Both the position numbers and the translations under genes were made by a program. Positions 1-7,304 of a stretch of DNA of 64,000 nt are shown one piece after another. Origin of the DNA: Sphingomonas sp. (GTDB taxonomy: Bacteria > Pseudomonadota > Alphaproteobacteria > Sphingomonadales > Sphingomonadaceae); the NCBI RefSeq assembly GCF_017745215.1, contig NZ_JAGHZV010000010.1, positions 62,001 through 126,000 of the forward strand, read 5' to 3'. Numbering within the stretch: position 1 is the first letter of the stretch; the number at the start of each line of letters is the position of its first letter. The notes beneath the pieces are model-generated. The model was given only the letters and a program-made list of their open reading frames with translations, did no database searches and was not told the DNA's origin.

Positions 1-757
1 GGCCGAACCACAGCGCCGCCCAGGCCGCGCCGCCCAGCGCGAGCAGCGTCGGCGCCGGCGGCGTCAGCGGCTTGGGCGAGCCGGCGCGGCGCAGCGGCCC
101 GAGCGCGACGAAGCCCAGCACCAGGATCGCCGCGAGCGCGCCGACCACGAAGGCGAGCGGCGGGCTGTAGGGCGCCTGGTGGAAGACCTTGATCCGCGCG
201 ACCTGCGTCCAACCGTACCAGGCGAGCGGCGTCGCCAGCGCGAAGAGCAGGACGTGCACCACCCAGCCGATCGCGGTGAGCCAGGGCGCGTGGCGGCGCG
301 ACGGGAAGAGCATCTCGGTGAGCATCACCGGCAGCAGCACCACCAGCACCGCCTCATAGACGACCGCCCAGAGCAGGTAGACATAGTTGATGCCCAGCGC
401 GCGGCCATATTCGACGCCCTGGATGCGGATCACCAGCGGCGCGACCGAGGTCTGCTGGATCAGGAACTCCTCGGCGATCGCGAGGCACAGCGCGAGCAGC
501 ACGATGCTTCCCCACCCTAGCCGCCCGCGGCGCACCAGCTCGCGGATCATCACCGCGCCGCCGCCCCAGATCGCCATCTCGATCGGGAAGACGAAGATCG
601 AGCTGAACCGCGTCGCGCCGGGCAGCACTTCCGCCATGAGGGGCGCGAGCAGCATCAGCGTGAAGGCAGGCGCCATTCGCGACAGGATTCCGCGCTTTTG
701 GTTTGCGCTCTCGGCGAGCACGCCGCGCTTTTGGTTTGCGCTTTCGAGGCCGTCCAT
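1..757 (-). CDS. Multi-pass membrane protein, unknown function (3' end cut by window edge)
   Basis: The frame opens at the ATG at 757-755 and stays open to the left edge, giving 252 visible codons. After a short polar N-terminus there are about six or seven hydrophobic segments, including stretches near AIWGGGAVMI, LLALCLAIAEEF and VGALAAILVLGF. An AEEF motif lies inside one segment and recalls the glutamate pair of CPBP proteases, but the other CPBP motifs are not seen, so no family is claimed. The N-terminus carries a tandem copy of ESANQKRG. The gene is divergent from a MarR regulator 46 nt away with a palindrome between them, so that regulator probably controls it. It could be a transporter-like or protease-like membrane protein. 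Confidence 0.7.
   Translation of the reverse strand, partial: MDGLESANQKRGVLAESANQKRGILSRMAPAFTLMLLAPLMAEVLPGATRFSSIFVFPIEMAIWGGGAVMIRELVRRGRLGWGSIVLLALCLAIAEEFLIQQTSVAPLVIRIQGVEYGRALGINYVYLLWAVVYEAVLVVLLPVMLTEMLFPSRRHAPWLTAIGWVVHVLLFALATPLAWYGWTQVARIKVFHQAPYSPPLAFVVGALAAILVLGFVALGPLRRAGSPKPLTPPAPTLLALGGAAWAALWFG
690..742. repeat. 33-bp-period tandem repeat in the N-terminal coding region
   Basis: A 20-base string is repeated exactly at 690-709 and 723-742, a period of 33 nt (11 codons). It lies inside the membrane protein gene and duplicates the peptide ESANQKRG just after the start codon. The unit keeps frame, so it lengthens the cytoplasmic tail without breaking the gene. Confidence 0.85.
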
Positions 758-797
758 CCTAGTGTCCTTTCATGTCGAAAGAATCTCATGGACTAAA

Positions 798-815
798 TAT
801 CTCATGAGTGAGATA
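798..815. promoter_or_regulatory. Palindromic operator overlapping the MarR start codon
   Basis: TATCTCA-TGAG-TGAGATA is an inverted repeat with 7-bp arms that covers the MarR start codon at 804. A direct copy of its ATCTCATG half lies at 783-790, 16 bp away. The site sits between the divergent membrane protein gene and marR, as expected for an autoregulatory MarR operator. This assignment is inferred from symmetry and position. Confidence 0.6.
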
Positions 816-1334
816 AATACAAGCGGGTCCGGACGGGGCGCCGCGGGGGTGCCGACGGTCGCGCAGGTGGACATGCTGCATCGCGAGCTCAGCACAGCCG
901 TGATTCTCTTCCAGGAAGCGATCTCGCGCCAGCTGGGCGTGTCGGCGGCCGAGCGGAAGTGCCTGTCGGTGCTGTGGGATCTGGGCGTCGCGACGCCGGG
1001 CCAGCTGCTCGCCGCGACGGGGCTGTCGAGCGGCGCGATCACCGGCATCGTCGATCGGCTCGAGCGCGCGGGCTATGCGCGGCGCGAGCCCAACCCCAAT
1101 GACCGCCGCAGCCTGCTGATCCACCCGCTCCGCCAGGCCGAGCTGGCGCGCAAGATCGGCCCGGCGTTCGAAGGGCTGCGGGGCGCGATGGAGCAGGTCA
1201 TCGGCAGCTACACCGACGCCGAACGCGCGCTGATCCAACGCCACCTGCGCGCGACGATCGCCGTGCTGCGCGAGCAGACCGAAGCGATGTCGGCGCCCAA
1301 AAGAAAAGGCCGCGAGGCGAAGCCCGCGGCCTGA
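804..1334 (+). CDS. MarR-family winged-helix transcriptional regulator
   Basis: The 176-residue product has the usual MarR length. It carries a helix-turn-helix at about residues 64-90 (TPGQLLAATGLSSGAITGIV) followed by a wing with the conserved DRR (residues 100-102). MarR proteins are dimeric ligand-responsive repressors, usually of a neighbouring gene and of themselves. The frame is open further upstream, but the ATG at 804 gives the normal length, lies at the operator palindrome and fits the divergent promoter arrangement with the membrane protein gene. Its likely target is that gene. The inducer cannot be read from the sequence. The last 30 nt double as the terminator of the convergent lipoprotein gene. 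Confidence 0.88.
   Translation: MSEINTSGSGRGAAGVPTVAQVDMLHRELSTAVILFQEAISRQLGVSAAERKCLSVLWDLGVATPGQLLAATGLSSGAITGIVDRLERAGYARREPNPNDRRSLLIHPLRQAELARKIGPAFEGLRGAMEQVIGSYTDAERALIQRHLRATIAVLREQTEAMSAPKRKGREAKPAA
1300..1332 (-). terminator. Intrinsic terminator of the TbpB-like lipoprotein gene, inside marR
   Basis: On the minus strand AGGCCGCG, a 10-nt loop and CGCGGCCT are followed by TTTTCTTTT. The stem ends about 39 nt after the stop codon at 1371. It lies within the 3' end of the convergent marR coding region, so one stretch serves both purposes. Confidence 0.75.
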
Positions 1335-1370
1335 TCTTGGTCTGCCGGCGCCCCGACGGGCGCGGCGGGC

Positions 1371-2450
1371 TCAGTTCTTCTTGCCGATCACCAGGCCGAC
1401 GGCGCGAGTGTCGTAGGTCGTGCCGCCCAGCGTGACGCTGCCGCTGGTCGCGAAGCTGATGCCGATCTCGGCACCATGCGAGCCGAAGAAGGCGCCCGAG
1501 AAGGTGCCGGGGATCGGGCTCGACGGGCCGAAGCTTCCGGTGAACTGCGTCGCACCCACCGCGATCGCGCCGCTGCCGGTGAAGGTGCCGATCGGCGTCA
1601 CCGCGCCACCGGTCTCGATCAGCGTCATGTTGACCGTGGTGGTGACGAGGCCGGTCGACCAGTCGACGCTGACCGTCACCGTGCCGCCCAGCTTGTTGAC
1701 CAGGCCGCCGGTGGCGCCGCGGCGCACCGCACGGCCCACCACGCGCGCGGTATAGGTCGCGGTGCCGGTGGTCAGCATGTCCGAAGCGACGGTGGGATAG
1801 CCCCAGGCGCCATAGGTGATGCGCTTCTGGCCCGTCGCGCTGTCGCCGCGGTACCAGCCGGTATAGCTGGTCTCGGTGAGCGCGAGCGCCGTGGTGGCGG
1901 TCACCTTGCCGGTCACCGTGTTGTTCAGGAACTCGGCGGTCGAGAAGAGCACCGGCGTGGTCGTCGTGTCGGTGCTGGTGTTCTTGGTCAGCGCCGTGTT
2001 GTTGAACACATATTCGTCGACCGTGGTCGCCGGCGCCACGGTGAGCTCGTTGACCGTACCCGTCGCCGCGACGGCATTGAAGCGGTCCTCCTCGAGGTTC
2101 TCGCGCACGACCACCGGCGAGCCGCCGGTCGCGGTGCTCGCGGTCGCCGGATCGGGGAGCACGGCGACGCGGAAGCGCGTGCCGCCCGCCTCGGTGCCCG
2201 CCGCGCCCAGCGTGATCGGCGTCGTCGTGCTGGCGGGATCGCCAGTGAAGCTGGTGAAAGCGTTGAGCGTACCGAACTCGGTCGCGCCGGTCAGCGGGAA
2301 GGCCGAATAGCTCACCGGCGTCGGGGTCGGCGTGGCAGTCGGTGTCGGCGTGGGGGTCGGCGTCGCGGAATCGCTGCCGCCGCCGCAGCTCGAGAGCACG
2401 AGCGCAACGGGAATAACGGCGGCACTCAGCATCAACGAACGGCGAATCAT
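1371..2450 (-). CDS. TbpB-like (Slam-type) surface lipoprotein
   Basis: The 359-residue product starts with a lipoprotein signal peptide ending LVLSSC (lipidation at Cys22), then a Pro-Thr repeat linker at about 28-46. The C-terminal part is Thr/Gly-rich and beta-strand-like, and ends with FSGAFFGSHGAEIGISF, matching the GxFyGpxAxEvgGxF signature of transferrin-binding protein B-like barrel domains. Proteobacterial members are lipoproteins, often displayed on the outer membrane surface by Slam. An AAGGAG ribosome site lies just upstream of the start. No TbpA, Slam or haem receptor gene is adjacent, so the ligand is unknown. Confidence 0.72.
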   Translation of the reverse strand: MIRRSLMLSAAVIPVALVLSSCGGGSDSATPTPTPTPTATPTPTPVSYSAFPLTGATEFGTLNAFTSFTGDPASTTTPITLGAAGTEAGGTRFRVAVLPDPATASTATGGSPVVVRENLEEDRFNAVAATGTVNELTVAPATTVDEYVFNNTALTKNTSTDTTTTPVLFSTAEFLNNTVTGKVTATTALALTETSYTGWYRGDSATGQKRITYGAWGYPTVASDMLTTGTATYTARVVGRAVRRGATGGLVNKLGGTVTVSVDWSTGLVTTTVNMTLIETGGAVTPIGTFTGSGAIAVGATQFTGSFGPSSPIPGTFSGAFFGSHGAEIGISFATSGSVTLGGTTYDTRAVGLVIGKKN

Positions 2451-2651
2451 ATTACCCTGCTCCTTGGAAATTCACGGCACTCGAAAGGCCCCTGGCGCCT
2501 GTACCTTGGATGAACGAACCGCGTCGAGTCGGCCTGTTCCTGGTCTGGGCGCGTGTCGTTTCGGTCGAATCCTTTCAACGGGCCGGTGCCGTAACCGGTC
2601 AATCGCTTTTCCTCCCTAGCGGCGATTCGCGGCAAGACAAAGGCTTGCGTT

Positions 2652-3227
2652 TCACGCCCCTTCTCGCTCGGCACGCGCGACGAGGGCCATGGCGAGCGGG
2701 AAGGTGACGAGCCAGGGCGCCGCGGCCCAGATCAGCCAGGGCCAGAAGAGCTGGAGGAAGATCGGCACCGCGAGCACCCCGTTCGCCACCAGGGCCCAGC
2801 GCGCGGCGCCCCGATAGGTGGGCGCGAGCATCAGGGTGGAGAGGCTCATATACGTATAGCCGAGCAGGTCGACGACGGTGAGCGGGTTGCGGAAGGCGCA
2901 GCAGGAGAAAATCTCGGCGCCCTGCTGGTGCGCCAGCTCGCGCGGGATCACCACGCCCAGCTGCACCGGATAGACCAGGCTCGCGCAGGCGCCGTAGAGC
3001 AGCGCGAGCGCCAGCGCGCCGAACCGCCACCCGCGGTCGCGCCCTTCGGCCTCAGCCGCCAGTGCCGCGACGGCAACCGCATAGCACGGCACCAGCGCAA
3101 GCGAAGGCGCGAAGATCAGGATGCGGTCGATCGGATCGGGCAGCACCCCCGCCACTTGCAGGATTTGCGGCACGCCATAGCCGATGCTCGCCGCACATGC
3201 CGCCCAGGCCGCGATCCGTTTCGCCAT
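2652..3227 (-). CDS. Small polytopic membrane protein, unknown function
   Basis: The 191-residue product has about five hydrophobic segments separated by short loops, among them RFGALALALLYGACASLVYP and ALVANGVLAVPIFLQLFWPW. A conserved-looking segment (EIFSCCAFRNPLTVVDLLGY) in the middle contains a Cys pair. I do not recognise the family. It is monocistronic, separated by about 200 nt from the lipoprotein gene downstream and divergent from the next membrane protein gene. Confidence 0.65.
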   Translation of the reverse strand: MAKRIAAWAACAASIGYGVPQILQVAGVLPDPIDRILIFAPSLALVPCYAVAVAALAAEAEGRDRGWRFGALALALLYGACASLVYPVQLGVVIPRELAHQQGAEIFSCCAFRNPLTVVDLLGYTYMSLSTLMLAPTYRGAARWALVANGVLAVPIFLQLFWPWLIWAAAPWLVTFPLAMALVARAEREGA

Positions 3228-3336
3228 TGCCCCGCCCCTTCCCTCGTACGCGGATTAACTTCCTGGAAAACACTCTCGCCTAGCCTGGAAGCCGGGGGAA
3301 GTATCTTATGCCCTTTGAATCAAAGCGAGTCGCGCG

Positions 3337-4014
3337 ATGAGCGGCGAGCGCTTCATGCGCCGATGGATGATGCTGCTCGCGCTGCTCGCGGCGCTGATCG
3401 CGTCGTCGCCCTTGCTCGTCCAGTTGCTCAACCACAATGCCGGCTGCTTCGGCACCGATCATGCCTGCGCCGACATGGCCGGGATGTTCGAGGTCCATGG
3501 CCGCGCGCTGATCCTCGCGCTGGTGCTGGTGCCGCTGCTCGTCGCGATCGCGGCGCGCGCGCTGACGCAGGGCGTCGCGATCTGGGCGCTGCCCTTCGCG
3601 CTGCTGATGACCGCGGGCGCGCTGCCGCTGCTGGGCGCGATCGGCGCGCCGGGCAGCGACGGCTGGCGCGAGCTCTTCGCCAACGCCGGCGTGATCCCCT
3701 TCGTCTTCCTGCTCGTCCTCCTCGTCGCGATGAGCGGCGACAGCGACGAAGGCGTCGGCGGAATCTGGCAGGTGGTGACGCCGCTGGTCGCGCTCGCTGC
3801 GCTGTTCTTCACCTCGACTGCCTGGCTTCCCGGCGTCGCGCTGATGCCGGTGGTGGGGCACGCCGCCCAGCCGGTGGGCCTCTATCTGGGCGAAGCGCAG
3901 GCGACGCTCGGCATCGCCGACCGGATCGCGCCGCTGGTCAACATCTCGCTGCTGCTGTTCGTGCTTGCCTCCGCCGGCATGATGATGTCCGCCCGCGCGC
4001 GCAGCCAGCGGTAG
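3337..4014 (+). CDS. Polytopic membrane protein, unknown function
   Basis: The 225-residue product has about six predicted membrane spans, beginning at residues 11-30 (MLLALLAALIASSPLLVQLL). A short loop after the first span contains two cysteines (CFGTDHACADM) that would be periplasmic if the N-terminus is cytoplasmic. No family motif was recognised. It lies 74 nt upstream of ychF on the same strand and could be co-transcribed, though nothing links the functions. Confidence 0.65.
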   Translation: MSGERFMRRWMMLLALLAALIASSPLLVQLLNHNAGCFGTDHACADMAGMFEVHGRALILALVLVPLLVAIAARALTQGVAIWALPFALLMTAGALPLLGAIGAPGSDGWRELFANAGVIPFVFLLVLLVAMSGDSDEGVGGIWQVVTPLVALAALFFTSTAWLPGVALMPVVGHAAQPVGLYLGEAQATLGIADRIAPLVNISLLLFVLASAGMMMSARARSQR

Positions 4015-4088
4015 AAACCCCGCACTGGCGTTCTCCGCCCGCTGCCGCTATCGGGCCGGCTTCTCCGGCATTTCGAACAGGCATTTCC

Positions 4089-5189
4089 ATGGGCTTTCGC
4101 TGCGGCATCGTCGGCCTCCCCAACGTGGGCAAATCGACGCTCTTCAATGCGCTGACCGAGACCGCTGCGGCGCAGGCGGCGAATTATCCCTTCTGCACGA
4201 TCGAGCCCAACGTCGGCAACGTCGCCGTACCCGATCCGCGGCTCGACAAGCTCGCGGCGATCGCCGGCTCGGCGAAGAAGATCGAGACGCAGCTCGCCTT
4301 CGTCGACATCGCCGGCCTGGTGCGCGGGGCGAGCAAGGGCGAGGGCTTGGGCAACCAGTTCCTCGCCAACATCCGCGAAGTCGACGCGATCGTCCATGTG
4401 CTGCGCTGCTTCGAGAACGGCGACGTGACGCACGTCGAGGGCCGCGTCGATCCGGTGGCGGATGCCGAGACGGTCGAGACCGAGCTGATGCTCGCCGACC
4501 TCGAGAGCCTCGAGAAGCGCGTGCCCAACCTCGCCAAGAAGGCGGCGCAGGGCGACAAGGAAGCGAAGATCGGCGCCTCGGTGCTCGGCCAGGCGCTCGA
4601 CCTGCTGCGCGAAGGCAAGCCGGCGCGGCTCACCCAGCCCAAGGACGCCGAGGAAGCGCGGATGCTGCTCCAGGCGCAGCTGCTCACCGCCAAGCCGGTG
4701 CTCTACGTCTGCAACGTCGACGAAGGCGAAGCGGCGACGGGCAATGCGCTGAGCGCCAAGGTGTTCGACAAGGCCAGGGCCGAAGGCGCCGAGGCGGTGA
4801 TCGTCTCGGCCGCGATCGAAGCCGAGATCGCGACGATGCCGGCGGACGAACGCGGCGAGTTCCTCTCCGAGCTCGGTCTCTCCGAAACCGGCCTCGCCCG
4901 CGTGATCCAGGCGGGGTACAAGCTGCTCCACCTGCTCACCTTCTTCACCGTCGGCCCCAAGGAAGCGCGCGCCTGGACGGTCGAGCGCGGCGCCAAGGCC
5001 CCGCAGGCGGCGGGTGCGATCCACACCGACTTCGAGCGCGGCTTCATCCGCGCCGAGACGATCGCCTACGACGATTACATCGCCTTCAACGGCGAGACCG
5101 GCGCGCGCGACGCGGGCAAGCTCCGCTCCGAAGGCAAGGAGTATGAAGTGCAGGACGGCGACGTGATGCTGTTCCGCTTCAACGTCTGA
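4089..5189 (+). CDS. ychF: Redox-regulated ATPase/GTPase YchF (OLA1 family)
   Basis: The 366-residue product matches the usual YchF length of about 363. The P-loop is GLPNVGKST at residues 9-17, followed by the switch region DIAGLVRGASKGEGLGNQFL, and the C-terminus is a TGS domain (FFTVGPKEARAWTVERG onward). YchF is an Obg-related P-loop NTPase that prefers ATP, binds ribosomes and takes part in stress responses. The frame extends far upstream without a stop, but the ATG at 4089 begins the canonical MGFRCGIVGLPN. Confidence 0.97.
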   Translation: MGFRCGIVGLPNVGKSTLFNALTETAAAQAANYPFCTIEPNVGNVAVPDPRLDKLAAIAGSAKKIETQLAFVDIAGLVRGASKGEGLGNQFLANIREVDAIVHVLRCFENGDVTHVEGRVDPVADAETVETELMLADLESLEKRVPNLAKKAAQGDKEAKIGASVLGQALDLLREGKPARLTQPKDAEEARMLLQAQLLTAKPVLYVCNVDEGEAATGNALSAKVFDKARAEGAEAVIVSAAIEAEIATMPADERGEFLSELGLSETGLARVIQAGYKLLHLLTFFTVGPKEARAWTVERGAKAPQAAGAIHTDFERGFIRAETIAYDDYIAFNGETGARDAGKLRSEGKEYEVQDGDVMLFRFNV

Positions 5190-5237
5190 AGGGATCGATT
5201 TCCACACGCGGCCCGAGTCGACGCGGGATCGACGGCC

Positions 5238-5360
5238 CGAAAGTCACAAGAGTCGCAACCGGTAGCCGCGATTCCGGTGCCCGCTCCTTGCCGTGCTCAA
5301 GGAGCGGCCGGATTGCTCCAGCTGCGCCAGCCAGGCAGGGCGATCCAACATTGCCGGCAG
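5238..5360 (+). repeat. Interspersed repeat family A, copy 1
   Basis: About 120 bp beginning AAGTCACAAGAGTCGCAACC and containing GCGGCCGGATTGCTCCAG and GCGCCAGCCA. The same series of blocks occurs in reverse complement at 18492-18622, and the starting block also at 39903. It fills the intergenic space between the convergent ychF and MaoC genes and encodes nothing. Boundaries are approximate. Confidence 0.75.
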
Positions 5361-5372
5361 GTCCGGTACGCG

Positions 5373-5822
5373 TCAGTCGAGCGGCCGCTTGCGCATCAGG
5401 ATCTTGCCGCTGAACCGCATCACCGGTTCGCCATGCTGGTTGAAGGTCGTCGTCTGCGTCGTCAGCATGCCCATGCCCGGCTTGCTGGCGAGCTCGCGCT
5501 TTTCCAGCACTTCGCTCTCGCCGCGCAGCGTGTCGCCGGGAAAGACGGGCTTGAGCCAGCGCAGCTCCTCGATGCCCGCCGCACCCTGGCTAGCCTCGGG
5601 ATTGGCCTGGAGGTGCTTGACCAGCATCGACATCGTCATCGCACAAGTGTGCCAGCCGCTCGCCGCGAGCCGCCCGAAATGCGTCTTGGCCGCGGCCTCG
5701 TCGGAGAGGTGGAAGGGCTGCGGATCATATTTCCGCGCGAAATCGAGAACTTCCTCGCGCGTGACCTCATAGCTGCCGAAGCTGCGCTTCTGGCCGATCT
5801 CGACGTCTTCATAGTAGATCAT
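5373..5822 (-). CDS. MaoC-family hot-dog dehydratase
   Basis: The 149-residue single hot-dog domain carries the MaoC hydratase signature: YDPQPFHLSDEAA (catalytic Asp and His), then FGRLAASGWHT and a PVFPGDTL motif. Such enzymes hydrate trans-2-enoyl-CoA or related thioesters in fatty-acid or side-chain catabolism. The exact substrate cannot be told from the sequence and no beta-oxidation genes are adjacent. It is monocistronic, with its stop directly beside repeat copy A1. Confidence 0.9.
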   Translation of the reverse strand: MIYYEDVEIGQKRSFGSYEVTREEVLDFARKYDPQPFHLSDEAAAKTHFGRLAASGWHTCAMTMSMLVKHLQANPEASQGAAGIEELRWLKPVFPGDTLRGESEVLEKRELASKPGMGMLTTQTTTFNQHGEPVMRFSGKILMRKRPLD

Positions 5823-5881
5823 GATTTCCGTTTCGGTTGGAAACGGACTTTTGGCAAGCCGGGAAAATGGGCGGGCCCACG

Positions 5882-5913
5882 AAAAAGGGCCGGGCAGTTA
5901 CGCCGCCCGGCCC
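5882..5913 (-). terminator. Intrinsic terminator of the NPP phosphodiesterase gene
   Basis: GGGCCGGGC (5887-5895) pairs with GCCCGGCCC (5905-5913) across a 9-nt loop. On the minus strand the stem is followed by TTTTT, about 96 nt past the stop at 6009. Confidence 0.8.
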
Positions 5914-6008
5914 GGGACCCGTCAGGAACCAAATCCTCGGAACTTGGCGCCCTTCTACCCGTGAAACGCCCGGCTGGAAATTGAGTCGAACTACTTGAGT
6001 CGTCGCAC

Positions 6009-7247
6009 TTAAGGGCTGGTCCGGGTCAGGAGCACGCCGCGGAAGGGCGCGTCGCTGCCGTCGATCCCGCTCGCAGGCGGCAGGCCGATCAGGTCGCGGA
6101 GCAGGGCATAGACGTCGACGTTGTCGAACGCCGGCAGCACCTTGCCGCGCGCGAAGGCGGGTCCGCTCGCGACGAAGAGCGCGCGCATCTCGGGCAGGTC
6201 ATTGTCCCAGCCATGGCTGCCGTGATCGGGTTTCCAGTCGCGGCCGTGCGGCTTGGCTTCGATCTGCCAGCCGAGGTCGGCGAGGCAGAAATAGGGAGCC
6301 ACGCGGGGATTCCGGCCATAGTGGAAACGCGCCGGGATATCGGCCTTGCGCCAGCATCGCATATGGTCGTGCGGCTTGAGCAGCGCCGCCTCGAGCTCGG
6401 CCTGGCGCCCTTCGGTCGCGGCGAGCGCCGCGAAGGGGCCGTCCTCGACGAGGTGATAGGCGGCGGGATCGACGAGGTCCTTGAGCCGGATCACGCGGTC
6501 TTGGCTGATCGCGGCCATGCCGTGGTCGGCGACGAGCACGAGGTTCGCCGGCTGGTCCAGCGCGGCGAGTCCTGCGCGCAGCCGTCCGATCTGCGCGTCG
6601 ACCGCCCGGATCGCAGCACCGGTTTCGGGCGCGTCGGGACCGAAGTCATGACCCGCGGTGTCGACCGTGTCGAAATAGAGCGTGACCAGCTTGGGCCGCT
6701 CGGCGGGATCGGGGCGGCGCAGCCAGTCGATCACGCCGGAGACTCGCTGCGCCTCGGGCACGTCGATCTGGTAGGGCCACCAGTCCGAGGCATAGACGCC
6801 GCGCACCTTCGCTGCCGAGCCCGGCCAGAACATCGTGCCCGATCGGATCCCGGCCTCCTCCGCCGCCACCCAGATCGGCTCGGCCTCGTCCCACCAGTAG
6901 CTCTCTGTCGCCTTCATCGAGAAAGTGCGGCGGGGATGCTCGGGATCCTCCATCGCGTTGGCGACGATGCCGTTGCGGTCGGGGCGCAGGCCGGTCGCGA
7001 TCGCATAGTGATTGGGCGCGGTCTTGGACGGGAAGCTCGGCCGCATCGGCGCGCGCACGCCCTCGGCGGCGAGCGCCGAAAGGTTCGGCGTGATCCCGCG
7101 GTCGAGATAGTCGGCACGGAAGCCGTCGATCGAGATGAGGATCACCACCGGCTCGCGATGCTCGGCGGCGGCGGGCGGCTGCGCGCTCGCGGAGACGGGC
7201 AGGATGGCGGCGAGCGCCGCGGCGGCGACCTTGACGAACCAGTGCAT
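6009..7247 (-). CDS. Secreted nucleotide pyrophosphatase/phosphodiesterase (NPP/alkaline phosphatase superfamily)
   Basis: The 412-residue product has a Sec signal peptide (residues 1-22, ending SASA-Q) and the full NPP metal set: Asp41 (SIDGFRADY), nucleophile Thr76 (KTAPNHY), Asp196/His200 (DTVDTAGHD), Asp241-His242 (DHGM) and His345 (GSHGWDN). NPP enzymes use two zinc ions and a threonine nucleophile to cleave phosphodiester or pyrophosphate bonds. It acts in the periplasm. The substrate is probably a nucleotide or phospholipid headgroup, not resolvable here. It is single, with a strong terminator and a 57-nt gap from the gene upstream. Confidence 0.92.
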   Translation of the reverse strand: MHWFVKVAAAALAAILPVSASAQPPAAAEHREPVVILISIDGFRADYLDRGITPNLSALAAEGVRAPMRPSFPSKTAPNHYAIATGLRPDRNGIVANAMEDPEHPRRTFSMKATESYWWDEAEPIWVAAEEAGIRSGTMFWPGSAAKVRGVYASDWWPYQIDVPEAQRVSGVIDWLRRPDPAERPKLVTLYFDTVDTAGHDFGPDAPETGAAIRAVDAQIGRLRAGLAALDQPANLVLVADHGMAAISQDRVIRLKDLVDPAAYHLVEDGPFAALAATEGRQAELEAALLKPHDHMRCWRKADIPARFHYGRNPRVAPYFCLADLGWQIEAKPHGRDWKPDHGSHGWDNDLPEMRALFVASGPAFARGKVLPAFDNVDVYALLRDLIGLPPASGIDGSDAPFRGVLLTRTSP

Positions 7248-7304
7248 GATCGAGCCCGGACTTGGCAGCTTTCGGTGACACTTCCAAGGCCGGGCCCTTT
7301 CGGC

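Noticed and set aside
2928..4088. A long N-terminal extension of YchF
   Set aside because: It passes through the frame of a membrane protein gene on the same strand and lacks family support; YchF begins at 4089.
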